Assembly: GCF_022179085.1 (NCBI RefSeq)
Contig: NZ_BPQE01000004.1
Location: forward strand, 1-64,000
Direction: 5' to 3'
Source of the DNA: Methylobacterium aerolatum
Lineage (GTDB): Bacteria > Pseudomonadota > Alphaproteobacteria > Rhizobiales > Beijerinckiaceae
Length of the DNA: 64,000 bases
The notes beneath the pieces are model-generated. The model saw only the letters and a program-made list of their open reading frames with translations. It was not told where the DNA came from and searched no databases. Positions 1 through 7,868 of this stretch are shown piece by piece. The translations under genes were made by a program, and so were the position numbers. Within the stretch, counting starts at the first letter, position 1. Every line of letters starts with the position of its first letter.

Positions 1-210
1 CAGCGGGCGGCCGCGCAGGGCTTCCACGATCGCCGGGGTGACGTCGATGATCTCGTAGCGGGCCAGCAGCGCCCCGTCGGCCTGCGGCACGGTCGAGCCC
101 GCCTCGATCGCCGAGGCCGTCGGTCCCGCCGCAGGCAGAGCCGTGCAGCCCGACAGCGCCGCAGCGGCGATGCAGGCCGCGGAGGCGGCGAAGGAGCCCA
201 AACGCATCAT
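1..210 (-). CDS. Polysaccharide export lipoprotein (Wza/KpsD-like), N-terminal part
   Basis: Only the first 70 codons lie in the window; the gene runs off the left edge. The start is a double ATG at 210/207. The N-terminus has a hydrophobic stretch ending in a lipobox (Leu-Ser-Gly-Cys, Cys near residue 22), so an outer-membrane lipoprotein is expected. Next comes a low-complexity segment, then ...LLARYEIIDVTPAIVEAL, which looks like the opening of a polysaccharide biosynthesis/export (Poly_export) domain. That family forms the outer-membrane channel for capsule or exopolysaccharide. The call leans on the neighbouring kpsS and kpsC genes. It is divergent from kpsS, so the 260 bases between them should carry both promoters. 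With only a fragment visible, another small lipoprotein remains possible. Confidence 0.55.
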   Translation of the reverse strand, partial: MMRLGSFAASAACIAAAALSGCTALPAAGPTASAIEAGSTVPQADGALLARYEIIDVTPAIVEALRGRPL

Positions 211-470
211 CACGTGTTCCGATGTACCAAGTCCGGCCGGGGACCCGGGACCCCCATAAACAGTCTCGATAACTGCCATCAGCTTAACGGTGAAATGAGG
301 GCGGTTCGAGGATTTGATCCGCGCGACCCCGCCGTCCCGGTTCGGCCGATCCTGCGACATGATGCTGCCGCGTTTGCGGAGCCAGAAAGCCTGGCATGAA
401 ACGCGGCGAGCACCGGCCCGCCGGTACGTCGGCCGCATTCCGGCCTGCGCGATCGGAAAGTGTTGCTTGA
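211..470. other. Divergent intergenic region, capsule genes
   Basis: This 260-base gap separates the lipoprotein gene (minus) from kpsS (plus) and should hold both promoters. I see no clear -35/-10 pair and no strong inverted repeat. Short reading frames here are antisense or overlap the kpsS leader and have no ribosome-binding site. Confidence 0.4.
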
Positions 471-1955
471 ATGTCCTTGATCCCGCCCGACGGCCCTGTA
501 GCCTCCGAGTTCGCCCGTGATGCCATCGGCGGCAGGCGGGGGACGAGGCTCACCGGCGGACCCATGACCGGATTTTCGACCGGACCCAGCACCAAATCCA
601 CGGGCATCGTAGACCACGCGGCCCCGGCCAAGGCGGGCAAGCCCGCCCACCGGCAACCCGGCCGGCAGGTCTTCCTGTTCCTGCAGGGGCCCATCACGCC
701 CTACTTCGCCCAGACCGCCGACGCCCTGGAGGCGCGGGGCCACCGCTGCCTGCGGGTGAACCTGTGCTTCGGCGACTGGCTGTTCTGGCGCCGGCCCGGC
801 GCGGTGAACTTCCGTGGCCGCCAGCAGGATTGGCCCGCCTTCATCACCGACCTGATCGACCGCGAGGGCGTGACGGACCTGATGCTGCTCGGCGAGCAGC
901 GCTTCTACCACAAGGTGGCGATCGCGGCGGCCAAGGCCCGCGGCCTGAACGTGACCGTGACCGATTTCGGGTATCTCCGGCCGGACTGGATCACCCTGGA
1001 GCGGGACGGCATGTCGGGCGACAGCTGCTTCCCCCGCGACCCCGAGGCGGTGATGGCGCTGGCCGCCGACCTGCCCGAGCCGGACCTGACCCCGAAATAC
1101 ACCGACAGCTTCAAGCAGCAGGTCGTCTGGGACGTCGCCTACCACCTGATCAGCAACTGGCTGTGGTTCCTGTACCCGTTCTACCGGTCGCACCAGCTCT
1201 ACCACACGGCGCTCGTCTATCTCGGCACCGGCCTGCACATCCTGAAGGCGAAGTTCACGACGCCGGGCGTGGATCGCCGCGTCGCCGAGCTGAAGGCCGA
1301 GGGCGCGCATTACTACGTCCTGCCCCTGCAGATGGAGAACGACTTCCAGCTCAGGGCCTATTCGCCGTTCTTCGACTTCAAGGCGCCGATCCACACCGTG
1401 GTCGCCTCCTTCGCCAAGTACGCGCCGGCGGAGTCGCGCCTGCTGATCAAGGCCCATCCCCTGGATCCGGGCATGCGCAATTGGGCGCGCATCGTCCGCC
1501 GCTCGGCGGCCAAGCACGGCGTGTCGGGCCGGGTCGAGTTCGTGGACGGCGGCAACCTCGCCGTGATGCTCGAAGCCTCGAAGGGCTGCATCACCGTCAA
1601 CAGCACCGTGGGCTTGTGGTCGATGCGCGTGGCGGTGCCCACCATCACCCTCGGGACGGCGGTCTACGACATCGAGGGCCTGACCTTCCAGGGCAAGCTC
1701 GACCGGTTCTGGACCGAGGCGAAGCCGCCCCGGCAGGAGCTGTGGCACGCCTTCGTGCGGGCCATCGTCGCCCACATCCAGATCCGCGGTGTCTACTACG
1801 CCAAGGAGGGCCTCGCGGCGGCCGTGCAGGCCACCGCCTCCCGCCTCGATCTCACCGAGGGCGCGTGGCTGGAGATGCGCTCCCGCGCCGCCCGCCGGGG
1901 CACGCCGCTCCCGGCCGAGATGCCGGAGCACGGCCTGGGCTTCCAGAACGTCTGA
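471..1955 (+). CDS. kpsS: Capsule polysaccharide export/biosynthesis protein KpsS-like
   Basis: KpsS-family proteins are cytoplasmic Kdo transferases that start the beta-Kdo linker on lysophosphatidylglycerol for ABC-exported capsules. The protein has 494 residues. The family-like core begins near residue 62 (VFLFLQGPITPYFAQTADAL) and continues through a DWLFWR-type segment. Later segments include SRLLIKAHPLDPG near residue 320 and CITVNSTVGLWSM near 365, the conserved Lys-Ala-His-Pro and Asn-Ser-Thr-Val-Gly elements of capsule-synthesis transferases. ATG 471 has only a weak GGAAAG upstream. ATG 564 (MTGFSTGPSTKS) is a realistic alternative, since the first 60 residues look disordered. It is convergent with kpsC, with a palindromic repeat between the two stops. 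Family assignment is confident; the exact glycosyl activity is inferred. Confidence 0.85.
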   Translation: MSLIPPDGPVASEFARDAIGGRRGTRLTGGPMTGFSTGPSTKSTGIVDHAAPAKAGKPAHRQPGRQVFLFLQGPITPYFAQTADALEARGHRCLRVNLCFGDWLFWRRPGAVNFRGRQQDWPAFITDLIDREGVTDLMLLGEQRFYHKVAIAAAKARGLNVTVTDFGYLRPDWITLERDGMSGDSCFPRDPEAVMALAADLPEPDLTPKYTDSFKQQVVWDVAYHLISNWLWFLYPFYRSHQLYHTALVYLGTGLHILKAKFTTPGVDRRVAELKAEGAHYYVLPLQMENDFQLRAYSPFFDFKAPIHTVVASFAKYAPAESRLLIKAHPLDPGMRNWARIVRRSAAKHGVSGRVEFVDGGNLAVMLEASKGCITVNSTVGLWSMRVAVPTITLGTAVYDIEGLTFQGKLDRFWTEAKPPRQELWHAFVRAIVAHIQIRGVYYAKEGLAAAVQATASRLDLTEGAWLEMRSRAARRGTPLPAEMPEHGLGFQNV

Positions 1956-1960
1956 ATCGG

Positions 1961-2061
1961 GGTGTCCGGAGGGTGAGCCCTCTGGCGGGTGCGAGGCAGC
2001 GCTCCGCGAAGACCCAGGGGCTTTGCCCCTGGACCCCACCAAAGGACTTGTCCTTTGAGAT
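1961..2061 (+). repeat. Interspersed three-hairpin repeat, family B, copy 1
   Basis: About 100 bases filling the gap between the convergent kpsS and kpsC stops. It starts with GGTGTCCGGAGGG and ends with AAAGGACTTGTCCTTT, with a CCAGGGGCTTTGCCCCTGG hairpin in the middle. Close relatives lie at 12751-12850 (same orientation) and 32285-32387 (opposite orientation), each at the 3' end of a gene. It could help termination or protect 3' ends. Confidence 0.8.
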
Positions 2062-2065
2062 CCCC

Positions 2066-4066
2066 CTACTTGCGCTGGAACAGGTAGCGGGAGGCGAGCG
2101 ACCAGATCTGCTTCAGGGCCGCCTCGGCCGTCGGCTCGCGCCGCGCCAGGGAGGCGTCGCCCTCGGACAGGCGGAGCGTGATCACCTCCGGCGGGCAGGG
2201 CAAGCCGGAGCGCGGATCGACATAGTGCGGGTAGACGATGAGCGCGGCGGCGGCCAACTCGTCGAGGCTCACGCGGCGGGTGCGGCGCGGGCAGGACGGG
2301 CTCTCGGTGAGGCCCCAGCCCGCGTAGAAGGGCAGCCCATGGGTCGTCACGGTCTTGCCCCGCAGCAGGGCCTCGAACCCGATCAGCGACGAGATCGTCT
2401 CCACATGGTCGGCGGCGGCCAGCGCGTCGGCGGCGGCGACGTCCCGCAGGACCACGTCGGCCAGCCGCGACAGGACCTCGGGCGGCACCCGGCCCGGCCT
2501 CAGGCCCGCCTCCACGTCGGGATGCGGCTTGAAGGCGATCACCGCGTCGGGATGGCGTTCGCGGGCCTTGCGCAGTAGCCCCTCGTTCCCCGCCACCGTG
2601 GCGCCGCAGAGCCGGATGGACGCGTCGTTCTCCACTTGGCCCGCCACCAGCACCACCCGGCCCGGACGGGGCATCGGCGGCATCGGCGCAGCGCCGACAT
2701 TGTACTTGCTCAGGCCCGCCTCGACGATGGCATTGCGCAGGCGCCGGGCCCGCTCCAGCACGTCCTCCGAGAAGCCCCCGGCCTCCAGCATCGTCTCGAG
2801 GTCGCTCGGCCCGCTGGCGTCGTAGTAGATGCCCGTGGCGTCCACGACGTGGGAAGCGCCCGGCCGCAGGGCGACGCCCAGCCCGATGGAGCGGATGAAC
2901 CCGTCCTCCATGCGCAACAGCGGAACGCCCGCCGCGCGGCAGGCCCCGGCGAGGGAGGCCGGCGCCCGGCTCGCCCAGGCGACCACGCGGTCGTAGCGGG
3001 CGATCTCGGCGGGCGTCGGCGCGTGCTGCGGCTTGGCGATCACGGGGGCGAGGCCGGGGACCGAGAGGGCCTGGGTCAGCCAACGCCGCTTCCAGGACGA
3101 GAACCCGACGCAGAGGGTCTTCAGGGCGTTGGCCCGCTGCTCCTCCACGATCAGCCGGAGGATGGTCGCGGCCTCCTCGAAGCGGCAGGGCTCGTTGCCG
3201 TAGGGCTCGCAGTAGCGCGAGCAGATGAGGTAGACCGCCGCGAAGACGTCCGCCGGCGTGCGGGTGCGGGTCCGCCGGATGGGCGTGAGGCGGTCGTCGG
3301 TGAAGCCCCAGCCCGCGTAGAAGGGCACGCCGAAGCAGGTGACAGGGCGCCCGGCCAGCGCCGCCTCGAAGCCGAGATGACTCGTCACGGCGAAGACGTG
3401 GTCCGCCGCCTCGACCGCCGACCATGCCTCCACCGGCCGGGTCACGGCCTGGGCGCCCGCGGCGCGGATCGCGGCCTCGTCGAGATGGCCCCGCGCCCCC
3501 GCCTTCGCCGCCGGATCGAGGATGACGACGCGCTCGGCCTCCGGGTGTTCGGCGGCGGCGACGGCGAGCATGTCGGTGAAGGCCTTGGCGCTGGCGAGGC
3601 CGAAGGCGATCGTTGGATCCTTGGGCTCCTGGTCGACGATGACGACGAGGGGGCGCCGCCCCGGGGCGCGCCCGCCCCGTCCGAGAATCTGGCCCAGATC
3701 GGCTCGCCGGGGGTCGTTGTCGAGGCTGAGTCGCGCGTCGCGCAGCAGGCGGATGCCGGCGTCGGCACGCGCCAGGATCTCCCCGCTTTCCCAGCCGCCT
3801 TCCTGGAGCATCGTCTCCAGTTCGCTGGCGGCGGTGGCGTCGTAGTAGATGCCGAGGCCGTCGACGATCGAGCTCAGGGGGCGCTTGGTGCGCGCTCCGG
3901 ACAGGCGCAGGAAACCCTCGTCCCACCGGTCGGCATGGCCGACCCGCCTGGACACGGGCTCGCTCGCAAGCCGGCGCGCCGAGCGTCCATCGGGCATCTC
4001 GATCTCCGAGAGTGTCCGTGGCCACAGGCGCTTGAGCTTGCCACCGTCCATCCGAGTGTCATCCAT
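2066..4066 (-). CDS. kpsC: Capsule polysaccharide biosynthesis protein KpsC-like (tandem-domain Kdo transferase)
   Basis: KpsC extends the poly-beta-Kdo linker of capsules with two glycosyltransferase modules. The 666-residue product shows the duplication. Module 1 has LGIYYDATAASELETML near residue 72 and CFGVPFYAGWGF near 245. Module 2 repeats these as TGIYYDASGPSDLETML and THGLPFYAGWGL. A second-module FIRSIGLG segment and the FKPHPD motif (Lys-Pro-His-Pro) are also present. I use ATG 4066 (MDDTRMDGG), where the family-like sequence begins soon after. The frame stays open to 4180, but those extra residues read like leader DNA. A second ATG lies at 4051. It is convergent with kpsS and part of the capsule cluster. 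Full length for the family. Confidence 0.88.
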   Translation of the reverse strand: MDDTRMDGGKLKRLWPRTLSEIEMPDGRSARRLASEPVSRRVGHADRWDEGFLRLSGARTKRPLSSIVDGLGIYYDATAASELETMLQEGGWESGEILARADAGIRLLRDARLSLDNDPRRADLGQILGRGGRAPGRRPLVVIVDQEPKDPTIAFGLASAKAFTDMLAVAAAEHPEAERVVILDPAAKAGARGHLDEAAIRAAGAQAVTRPVEAWSAVEAADHVFAVTSHLGFEAALAGRPVTCFGVPFYAGWGFTDDRLTPIRRTRTRTPADVFAAVYLICSRYCEPYGNEPCRFEEAATILRLIVEEQRANALKTLCVGFSSWKRRWLTQALSVPGLAPVIAKPQHAPTPAEIARYDRVVAWASRAPASLAGACRAAGVPLLRMEDGFIRSIGLGVALRPGASHVVDATGIYYDASGPSDLETMLEAGGFSEDVLERARRLRNAIVEAGLSKYNVGAAPMPPMPRPGRVVLVAGQVENDASIRLCGATVAGNEGLLRKARERHPDAVIAFKPHPDVEAGLRPGRVPPEVLSRLADVVLRDVAAADALAAADHVETISSLIGFEALLRGKTVTTHGLPFYAGWGLTESPSCPRRTRRVSLDELAAAALIVYPHYVDPRSGLPCPPEVITLRLSEGDASLARREPTAEAALKQIWSLASRYLFQRK

Positions 4067-4297
4067 CTCCGAAGCTGTTAGAGCGCTTCCGGCCGCCGCG
4101 GGAAGCGGCTCCGGGGGACGGCGTGCGAAAAAACGAAAGCTTTTCGCGGCGCGCCGGTTTGCGTCGCGGCCCGGCAACACATTACGAGGCCGGTGAAACC
4201 TCTGAGGTGATGCAAACCTCGAAGGCGGGCCCTTTCATATCGCCGGGACAGCGTCAAGCGCGGCGCCGACGAGGGAGCGGCCCGCCGCGGAGACACG
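4067..4297. other. Divergent promoter region kpsC / SDR
   Basis: 231 bases between two divergent starts. The middle (about 4125-4215) is less GC-rich than its surroundings and contains TGAGGTGATGCAAACCTCGAA, with the imperfect inverted pair GAGGTGATGCAAACCTC. This is a possible operator, not a proven one. No gene is supported. Confidence 0.35.
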
Positions 4298-5056
4298 ATG
4301 ACGACGATCCTCATCACCGGCGCGTCGAGCGGTATCGGCGCCGCCCTCGCCCGGCACTCTGCCGCCCCAGGCACCCGGCTGCTGCTGCTGGCCCGGAACG
4401 CGGAACGCCTGGAGGCGGTCGCGCAGGCGTGCCGGACGAAGGGCGCGGAGGTCGAGAGCATCCAGGCGGATACCCGCGACCGGGCGGCGATCCGCGCGCT
4501 GCTGCACGACGCCGACGCCCGAGCGCCCCTGGACCTCGTGGTGGTCAACGCCGCCGTCAACGGCGGCGGCCGGGAAGGCCGGGTGGAGACGCAGGAGACC
4601 GCCTTCGAGACCGCCGACATCAACTACACCGGTTCCCTCAACGTGCTGCTGCCCGTGCTCGACCTGATGCTCGCGCGCGGGCGCGGGCAGATCGCGCTGA
4701 TGTCCTCCCTCGCCGCCTACGCGCCGCTCGCCGACGCGCCGGCCTATAGCGGCGCCAAGGCGGCGCTGGTGGCCCACGGCCTCGCCCTCCGGCAGAAGGT
4801 CCATCCCCTCGGCGTGCGGATCAGCGTGGTGACGCCGGGCTACGTGCGCACGCCCATGGGCGGCGAACTGAAGGGCTGGCGCCCCCTGGAGATGAGCGCC
4901 GACCGCGCGGCGGCGATCATCGCCCGCGGCCTCGCCCGGGACCGGGACGTTGTGGCCTTCCCCTGGGCGCTGGCCGCCCTCGCCCGCGGCGTGCTGCTGC
5001 TGCCCGAATGGGTGCGGCGGCTCAGCCTCTCCGCCTTCAAGTTCAACCAGCGGTGA
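4298..5056 (+). CDS. Short-chain dehydrogenase/reductase
   Basis: A 252-residue classical SDR with a Rossmann fold. TGASSGIG at residues 7-14 binds the nucleotide, the NNAG element reads NAA at 84-86, and the catalytic triad appears as Ser137, Tyr150 and Lys154 (YSGAK). GGAG lies five bases before the ATG. The C-terminus carries a hydrophobic segment (ALAALARGVLLLPEWVRRL), typical of SDRs that associate with membranes or act on lipid or sugar substrates. Its TGA overlaps the GTG of the following formyltransferase gene (GTGA), so the two are translated together and probably act in one pathway. Substrate is unknown; a role in capsule or surface-sugar metabolism is inferred only from position. 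Confidence 0.85.
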   Translation: MTTILITGASSGIGAALARHSAAPGTRLLLLARNAERLEAVAQACRTKGAEVESIQADTRDRAAIRALLHDADARAPLDLVVVNAAVNGGGREGRVETQETAFETADINYTGSLNVLLPVLDLMLARGRGQIALMSSLAAYAPLADAPAYSGAKAALVAHGLALRQKVHPLGVRISVVTPGYVRTPMGGELKGWRPLEMSADRAAAIIARGLARDRDVVAFPWALAALARGVLLLPEWVRRLSLSAFKFNQR

Positions 5057-5907
5057 GCGCCTTGCGGATCGCCCTCCTCGTCCTCGAAGCCTTGCCCAAT
5101 GCCCGGACCGTGCGGCGGCTCGTGGCCGACCGGGCGGACGAGATCGTCCTCGTCGGCCTCTCCAACGCCGAGCGGCCCGCGACGGGCGGGCTGACGGGGC
5201 AGCTGCGCCGCCACCTCGCCCGCTCGGGCACCGGGATCCTGCCCTACCTCGCGGTGAATTTCGGCCTGCCGGACCTGCTGCGCCCGCTGGCCCCGCTCGT
5301 GCAGTCGGCCGCCGGCAGTGCCGACGTGCCGGAGGCGACGCCGCTGAAGACCCTGTGCGGGCGCCTCGGCATCCCGGCGGTGTCCATCGACGACGTGAAC
5401 GGCCCAGATTTTGCCGGGACCCTGCGCGAGGCGGCGCCGGACCTGATCCTCACCTACCATTTCGACCAAATCCTGCGCCCCGAGACCATCGCGCTGGCCC
5501 GGCTCGGCGGGGTCAACGGTCATCCCGGCCTGCTGCCCCGGCACCGGGGGCCGGTGCCGACGATCCATGCGCTCGCGGACGGGCCCGGCGCCTTCGGCAT
5601 GACCCTCCACCGCCTCGCGGCGGCGATCGATGCCGGCAACATCCTCGATCAGGAGGCGGTGCCCCTCCCCGCCGACGTCACCGCGACCCGGGCCGCGATC
5701 CACCTCCACCGGCACGGGCGGACGATGCTCGACCGGCTCCTCGATACGGTGGCCGAGACCGGGGCGCTCCCCGAGGGCCGCCCGGCGGCGCCCCTGCCCT
5801 ACTGCCCCTTCCCCGACCGGACGATGCTCGCCGATCTCAAGCGCCGGGGCCTGCGGCTCACCGATGCGGCGGATCTGAAGGCGGCGGCGCGGCTCTCGCT
5901 GAGGTAG
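5053..5907 (+). CDS. Formyltransferase-fold protein (possible sugar N-formyltransferase)
   Basis: 284 residues starting at GTG 5053, chosen because it forms a GTGA overlap with the SDR stop; the frame extends upstream but only inside the SDR gene. The family signature is GVNGHPGLLPRHRGP at residues 153-167, giving Asn155 and His157, and AIDAGNIL at 191-198, giving Asp193. These are the Asn-His-Asp residues used by N10-formyltetrahydrofolate-dependent transferases. It is shorter than methionyl-tRNA formyltransferase and lacks that enzyme's C-terminal domain. With the coupled SDR and capsule neighbours, formylation of an amino sugar in a surface polysaccharide is reasonable. Other formyl-transfer or hydrolase roles cannot be excluded. 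Confidence 0.75.
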   Translation: MSALRIALLVLEALPNARTVRRLVADRADEIVLVGLSNAERPATGGLTGQLRRHLARSGTGILPYLAVNFGLPDLLRPLAPLVQSAAGSADVPEATPLKTLCGRLGIPAVSIDDVNGPDFAGTLREAAPDLILTYHFDQILRPETIALARLGGVNGHPGLLPRHRGPVPTIHALADGPGAFGMTLHRLAAAIDAGNILDQEAVPLPADVTATRAAIHLHRHGRTMLDRLLDTVAETGALPEGRPAAPLPYCPFPDRTMLADLKRRGLRLTDAADLKAAARLSLR

Positions 5908-5916
5908 GCCGAGACC

Positions 5917-6321
5917 TCAGGCGGCTCCGGCCTGGACAGGCGCCTGCTCCGCCAGCTCGCGCTCGTGCTGCACCAGCCGCTTGACCTCCTTGAGCGCCTT
6001 GTGGGTGTGCGACTCGTCCAATGCGGCAAGGATCGCCGCCACGTAGGGGGCCGCGCTCGGCATCATGGCCGCGATCTCGGCGATCTGTGACAGGAGCAAC
6101 GCCTGCGTTTCCGCCGACGGCTCGGACAGGTGGATGAGCTGGAGGGTCATCCAGACCTGCTTGCAGGGCGTATCGACCTCGTCCTCGCGAATGATCTCGG
6201 TCTCCCGCAACATACGGCACTGGGTTTCGATGGTCAGCTTCGCGGCCTTCCCCCCGTTGCGGATCAGCGTGCCGTTGATGACGAAGAGTTCGCCCGGCTT
6301 GAGGGTGATGCTGAGGCTCAT
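5917..6321 (-). CDS. flbT: Flagellin synthesis regulator FlbT
   Basis: A 134-residue protein matching FlbT through its length: SITLKPGELFVINGTLIRNG at the start, then TQCRMLRETEIIREDE and an alanine-rich helical tail. In Caulobacter, FlbT binds the 5' leader of flagellin mRNA and promotes its decay until the hook is complete. Here it is divergent from the flagellin gene and shares a 233-base gap with that gene's leader, its expected target. The partner FlaF is not adjacent. GGAG lies about nine bases before the ATG. The C-terminal QAPVQAGAA is probably unstructured. Confidence 0.9.
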   Translation of the reverse strand: MSLSITLKPGELFVINGTLIRNGGKAAKLTIETQCRMLRETEIIREDEVDTPCKQVWMTLQLIHLSEPSAETQALLLSQIAEIAAMMPSAAPYVAAILAALDESHTHKALKEVKRLVQHERELAEQAPVQAGAA

Positions 6322-6554
6322 GGTCCGTGGCTCCGGCGCGGGGCGTTGGATGCTGCGCGGATGGCCACGCGAGCGTGAGGTGAGACGCTTGCGCAGTATT
6401 TGTTAACCACCGGTCAACAAGCTGCGCTCGACTTTGAACTTCCGTCGGATGCAGTTCAATTCCGCAGATCGATTTCACTGTTTAGCAAGGTGAGGTGTGA
6501 TTTCTGGAGAAACCGCACAAGCGGTGTCCCTCTCCAAAAAATGGATTGTCTACA
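6322..6554 (+). promoter_or_regulatory. Flagellin promoter and 5' leader (candidate FlbT target)
   Basis: The gap between divergent flbT and flagellin is less GC-rich than surrounding genes. GTTAACCACCGGTCAAC at about 6400-6416 is a near-perfect palindrome and could be an operator or promoter element. The leader nearest the flagellin ATG contains ACCGCACAAGCGGT, an inverted repeat able to form a small stem, and ATGGATTG twelve bases before the start. No conventional Shine-Dalgarno is seen, which suits post-transcriptional control by FlbT. This is inference from position and composition. Confidence 0.4.
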
Positions 6555-7727
6555 ATGTCCGGCGTCAACCTCACCGCAGCGACCCGTCAGAACCTGCTCT
6601 CGCTGCAGGACACGGCTTCGCTCACCGCCACGACGCAGAACCGGCTGTCGACCGGCCTCAAGGTCTCCTCGGCCCTCGACAACCCCATCAACTTCTTCAC
6701 CTCGCAGTCCCTGAACCAGCGGTCGGGCGACCTCTCCAGCCTGCTCGACGGCATCTCCAACGGCGTCCAGGCCATCCAGGCCGCCAACCAGGGCATCACG
6801 TCGATCCAGAAGCTGGTCGATTCCGCGAAGTCGGTCGCCAACCAAGCGCTGTCGACGCAGATCACCACGACTGGCACGGCGACAAACGAGTACGTTCCCG
6901 CGTCAGCCGGCGCGGTTGATCTCTATGTCAACGGAACGGCCAAAAACGTCCCGATCGCCGCGAACGACACGATTGATGTCGCCATCGGCAAGCTCAATAC
7001 GGCTGTCGGTGCCGGTAGCTTCTCCAAGAGCACGGACGGCAAGAAAATCGTAATGAACGCCGCGGCCGACATCGAGTTCAAAACCGCCGGTGATCAGACA
7101 AAGCTGGGCTTTGCCGCAGGTACTGGCACTGGCCCGGACTACGGAACTGCCAATACCACTGTCGGGCAGAGTGGCGATCTCGCCGTTAACGGCGTGTCGG
7201 CCCGCAAGTCTCTCGCAGACCAATACAATAGCTTGCTCACGCAGATCGATCAGCTGGCCCAGGATGCGAGCTTCAACGGCACGAACCTGATCGCCGGCGC
7301 CGGCGACAACAACAACCTGAAGATCAACTTCAACCCGAATGGTAACTCGAACCTGACGGTGACGGCGACCGACACGACGTCGAGCGGCCTCAAGCTCAAT
7401 GCGATCACCGCCGGCACCACCGGCACGGGCAACTTCCTGCTCAATGCCGATATCAACACCACCCTGAACAGCATCTCGAAGGCGTCCAGCACCCTCCGCT
7501 CGGCGGCTTCGACCTTCGGTTCGAACCTCTCGGTGGTGCAGAACCGTCAAGACTTCAGCAAGAACCTGATCAACATCCTCGACACGGGTTCGTCGAACCT
7601 GACCTCCGCGGACCTGAACGCCGAGGCGGCCAACTCCCAGGCCCTCTCGACCCGCCAGTCCCTCGGCATCTCCGCCCTCTCGCTGGCCAACCAGGCCCAG
7701 CAGGGCATCCTGCAGCTGCTGCGCTAA
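6555..7727 (+). CDS. Flagellin
   Basis: A 390-residue flagellar filament subunit. The N-terminal coiled segment (LTAATRQNLLSLQDTASLTATTQNRLSTGLK and on to GISNGVQAIQAANQGI) and the C-terminal segment (STRQSLGISALSLANQAQQGILQLLR) are the conserved D0/D1 helices that polymerise. The middle (about residues 110-240) is variable, Ala/Gly/Thr-rich and less GC-rich, as for exposed domains. I use ATG 6555; an in-frame TTG at 6546 would add three residues. Followed closely by a strong hairpin, so probably monocistronic. Divergent from flbT, which should regulate it. Export is by the flagellar type III route, and no signal peptide is present. Confidence 0.93.
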   Translation: MSGVNLTAATRQNLLSLQDTASLTATTQNRLSTGLKVSSALDNPINFFTSQSLNQRSGDLSSLLDGISNGVQAIQAANQGITSIQKLVDSAKSVANQALSTQITTTGTATNEYVPASAGAVDLYVNGTAKNVPIAANDTIDVAIGKLNTAVGAGSFSKSTDGKKIVMNAAADIEFKTAGDQTKLGFAAGTGTGPDYGTANTTVGQSGDLAVNGVSARKSLADQYNSLLTQIDQLAQDASFNGTNLIAGAGDNNNLKINFNPNGNSNLTVTATDTTSSGLKLNAITAGTTGTGNFLLNADINTTLNSISKASSTLRSAASTFGSNLSVVQNRQDFSKNLINILDTGSSNLTSADLNAEAANSQALSTRQSLGISALSLANQAQQGILQLLR

Positions 7728-7750
7728 GCCTCAGCTCCAGCATCGTGAGA

Positions 7751-7782
7751 CGAACGGCCGGGGTGCGAACCCCGGCCGTTCG
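7751..7782 (+). terminator. Rho-independent-like terminator after flagellin
   Basis: Perfect 13-bp stem CGAACGGCCGGGG with a six-base TGCGAA loop, 23 bases after the flagellin stop. The following tract (CGTTTGAG) has only a short T-run, so it may also act as a 3' stabiliser. Confidence 0.75.
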
Positions 7783-7795
7783 CGTTTGAGAGCTC

Positions 7796-7862
7796 CTCAC
7801 AAAACTCCCGATCACCGGGAGTTCTCCCTCTGGCCTCGGCGGCGCAGCGGGAGTTTTGTGAG
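7796..7862. repeat. Nested inverted repeat with alternative pairings
   Basis: CTCACAAAACTCCCG at 7796-7810 is exactly complementary to CGGGAGTTTTGTGAG at 7848-7862. A third arm, CGGGAGT at 7816-7822, can pair with ACTCCCG at 7804-7810 instead. The element ends seven bases before the permease stop (convergent gene), so it may work as a terminator for that gene, or be the remnant of a small mobile repeat. Confidence 0.75.
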
Positions 7863-7868
7863 AGGCTC

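Noticed and set aside
279-4025. 1248-codon open frame on the minus strand crossing kpsS and kpsC
   Set aside because: Product is Arg/Pro/Gly-rich and unlike any family; it runs antisense to kpsS and out of frame with kpsC, as expected from high G+C.
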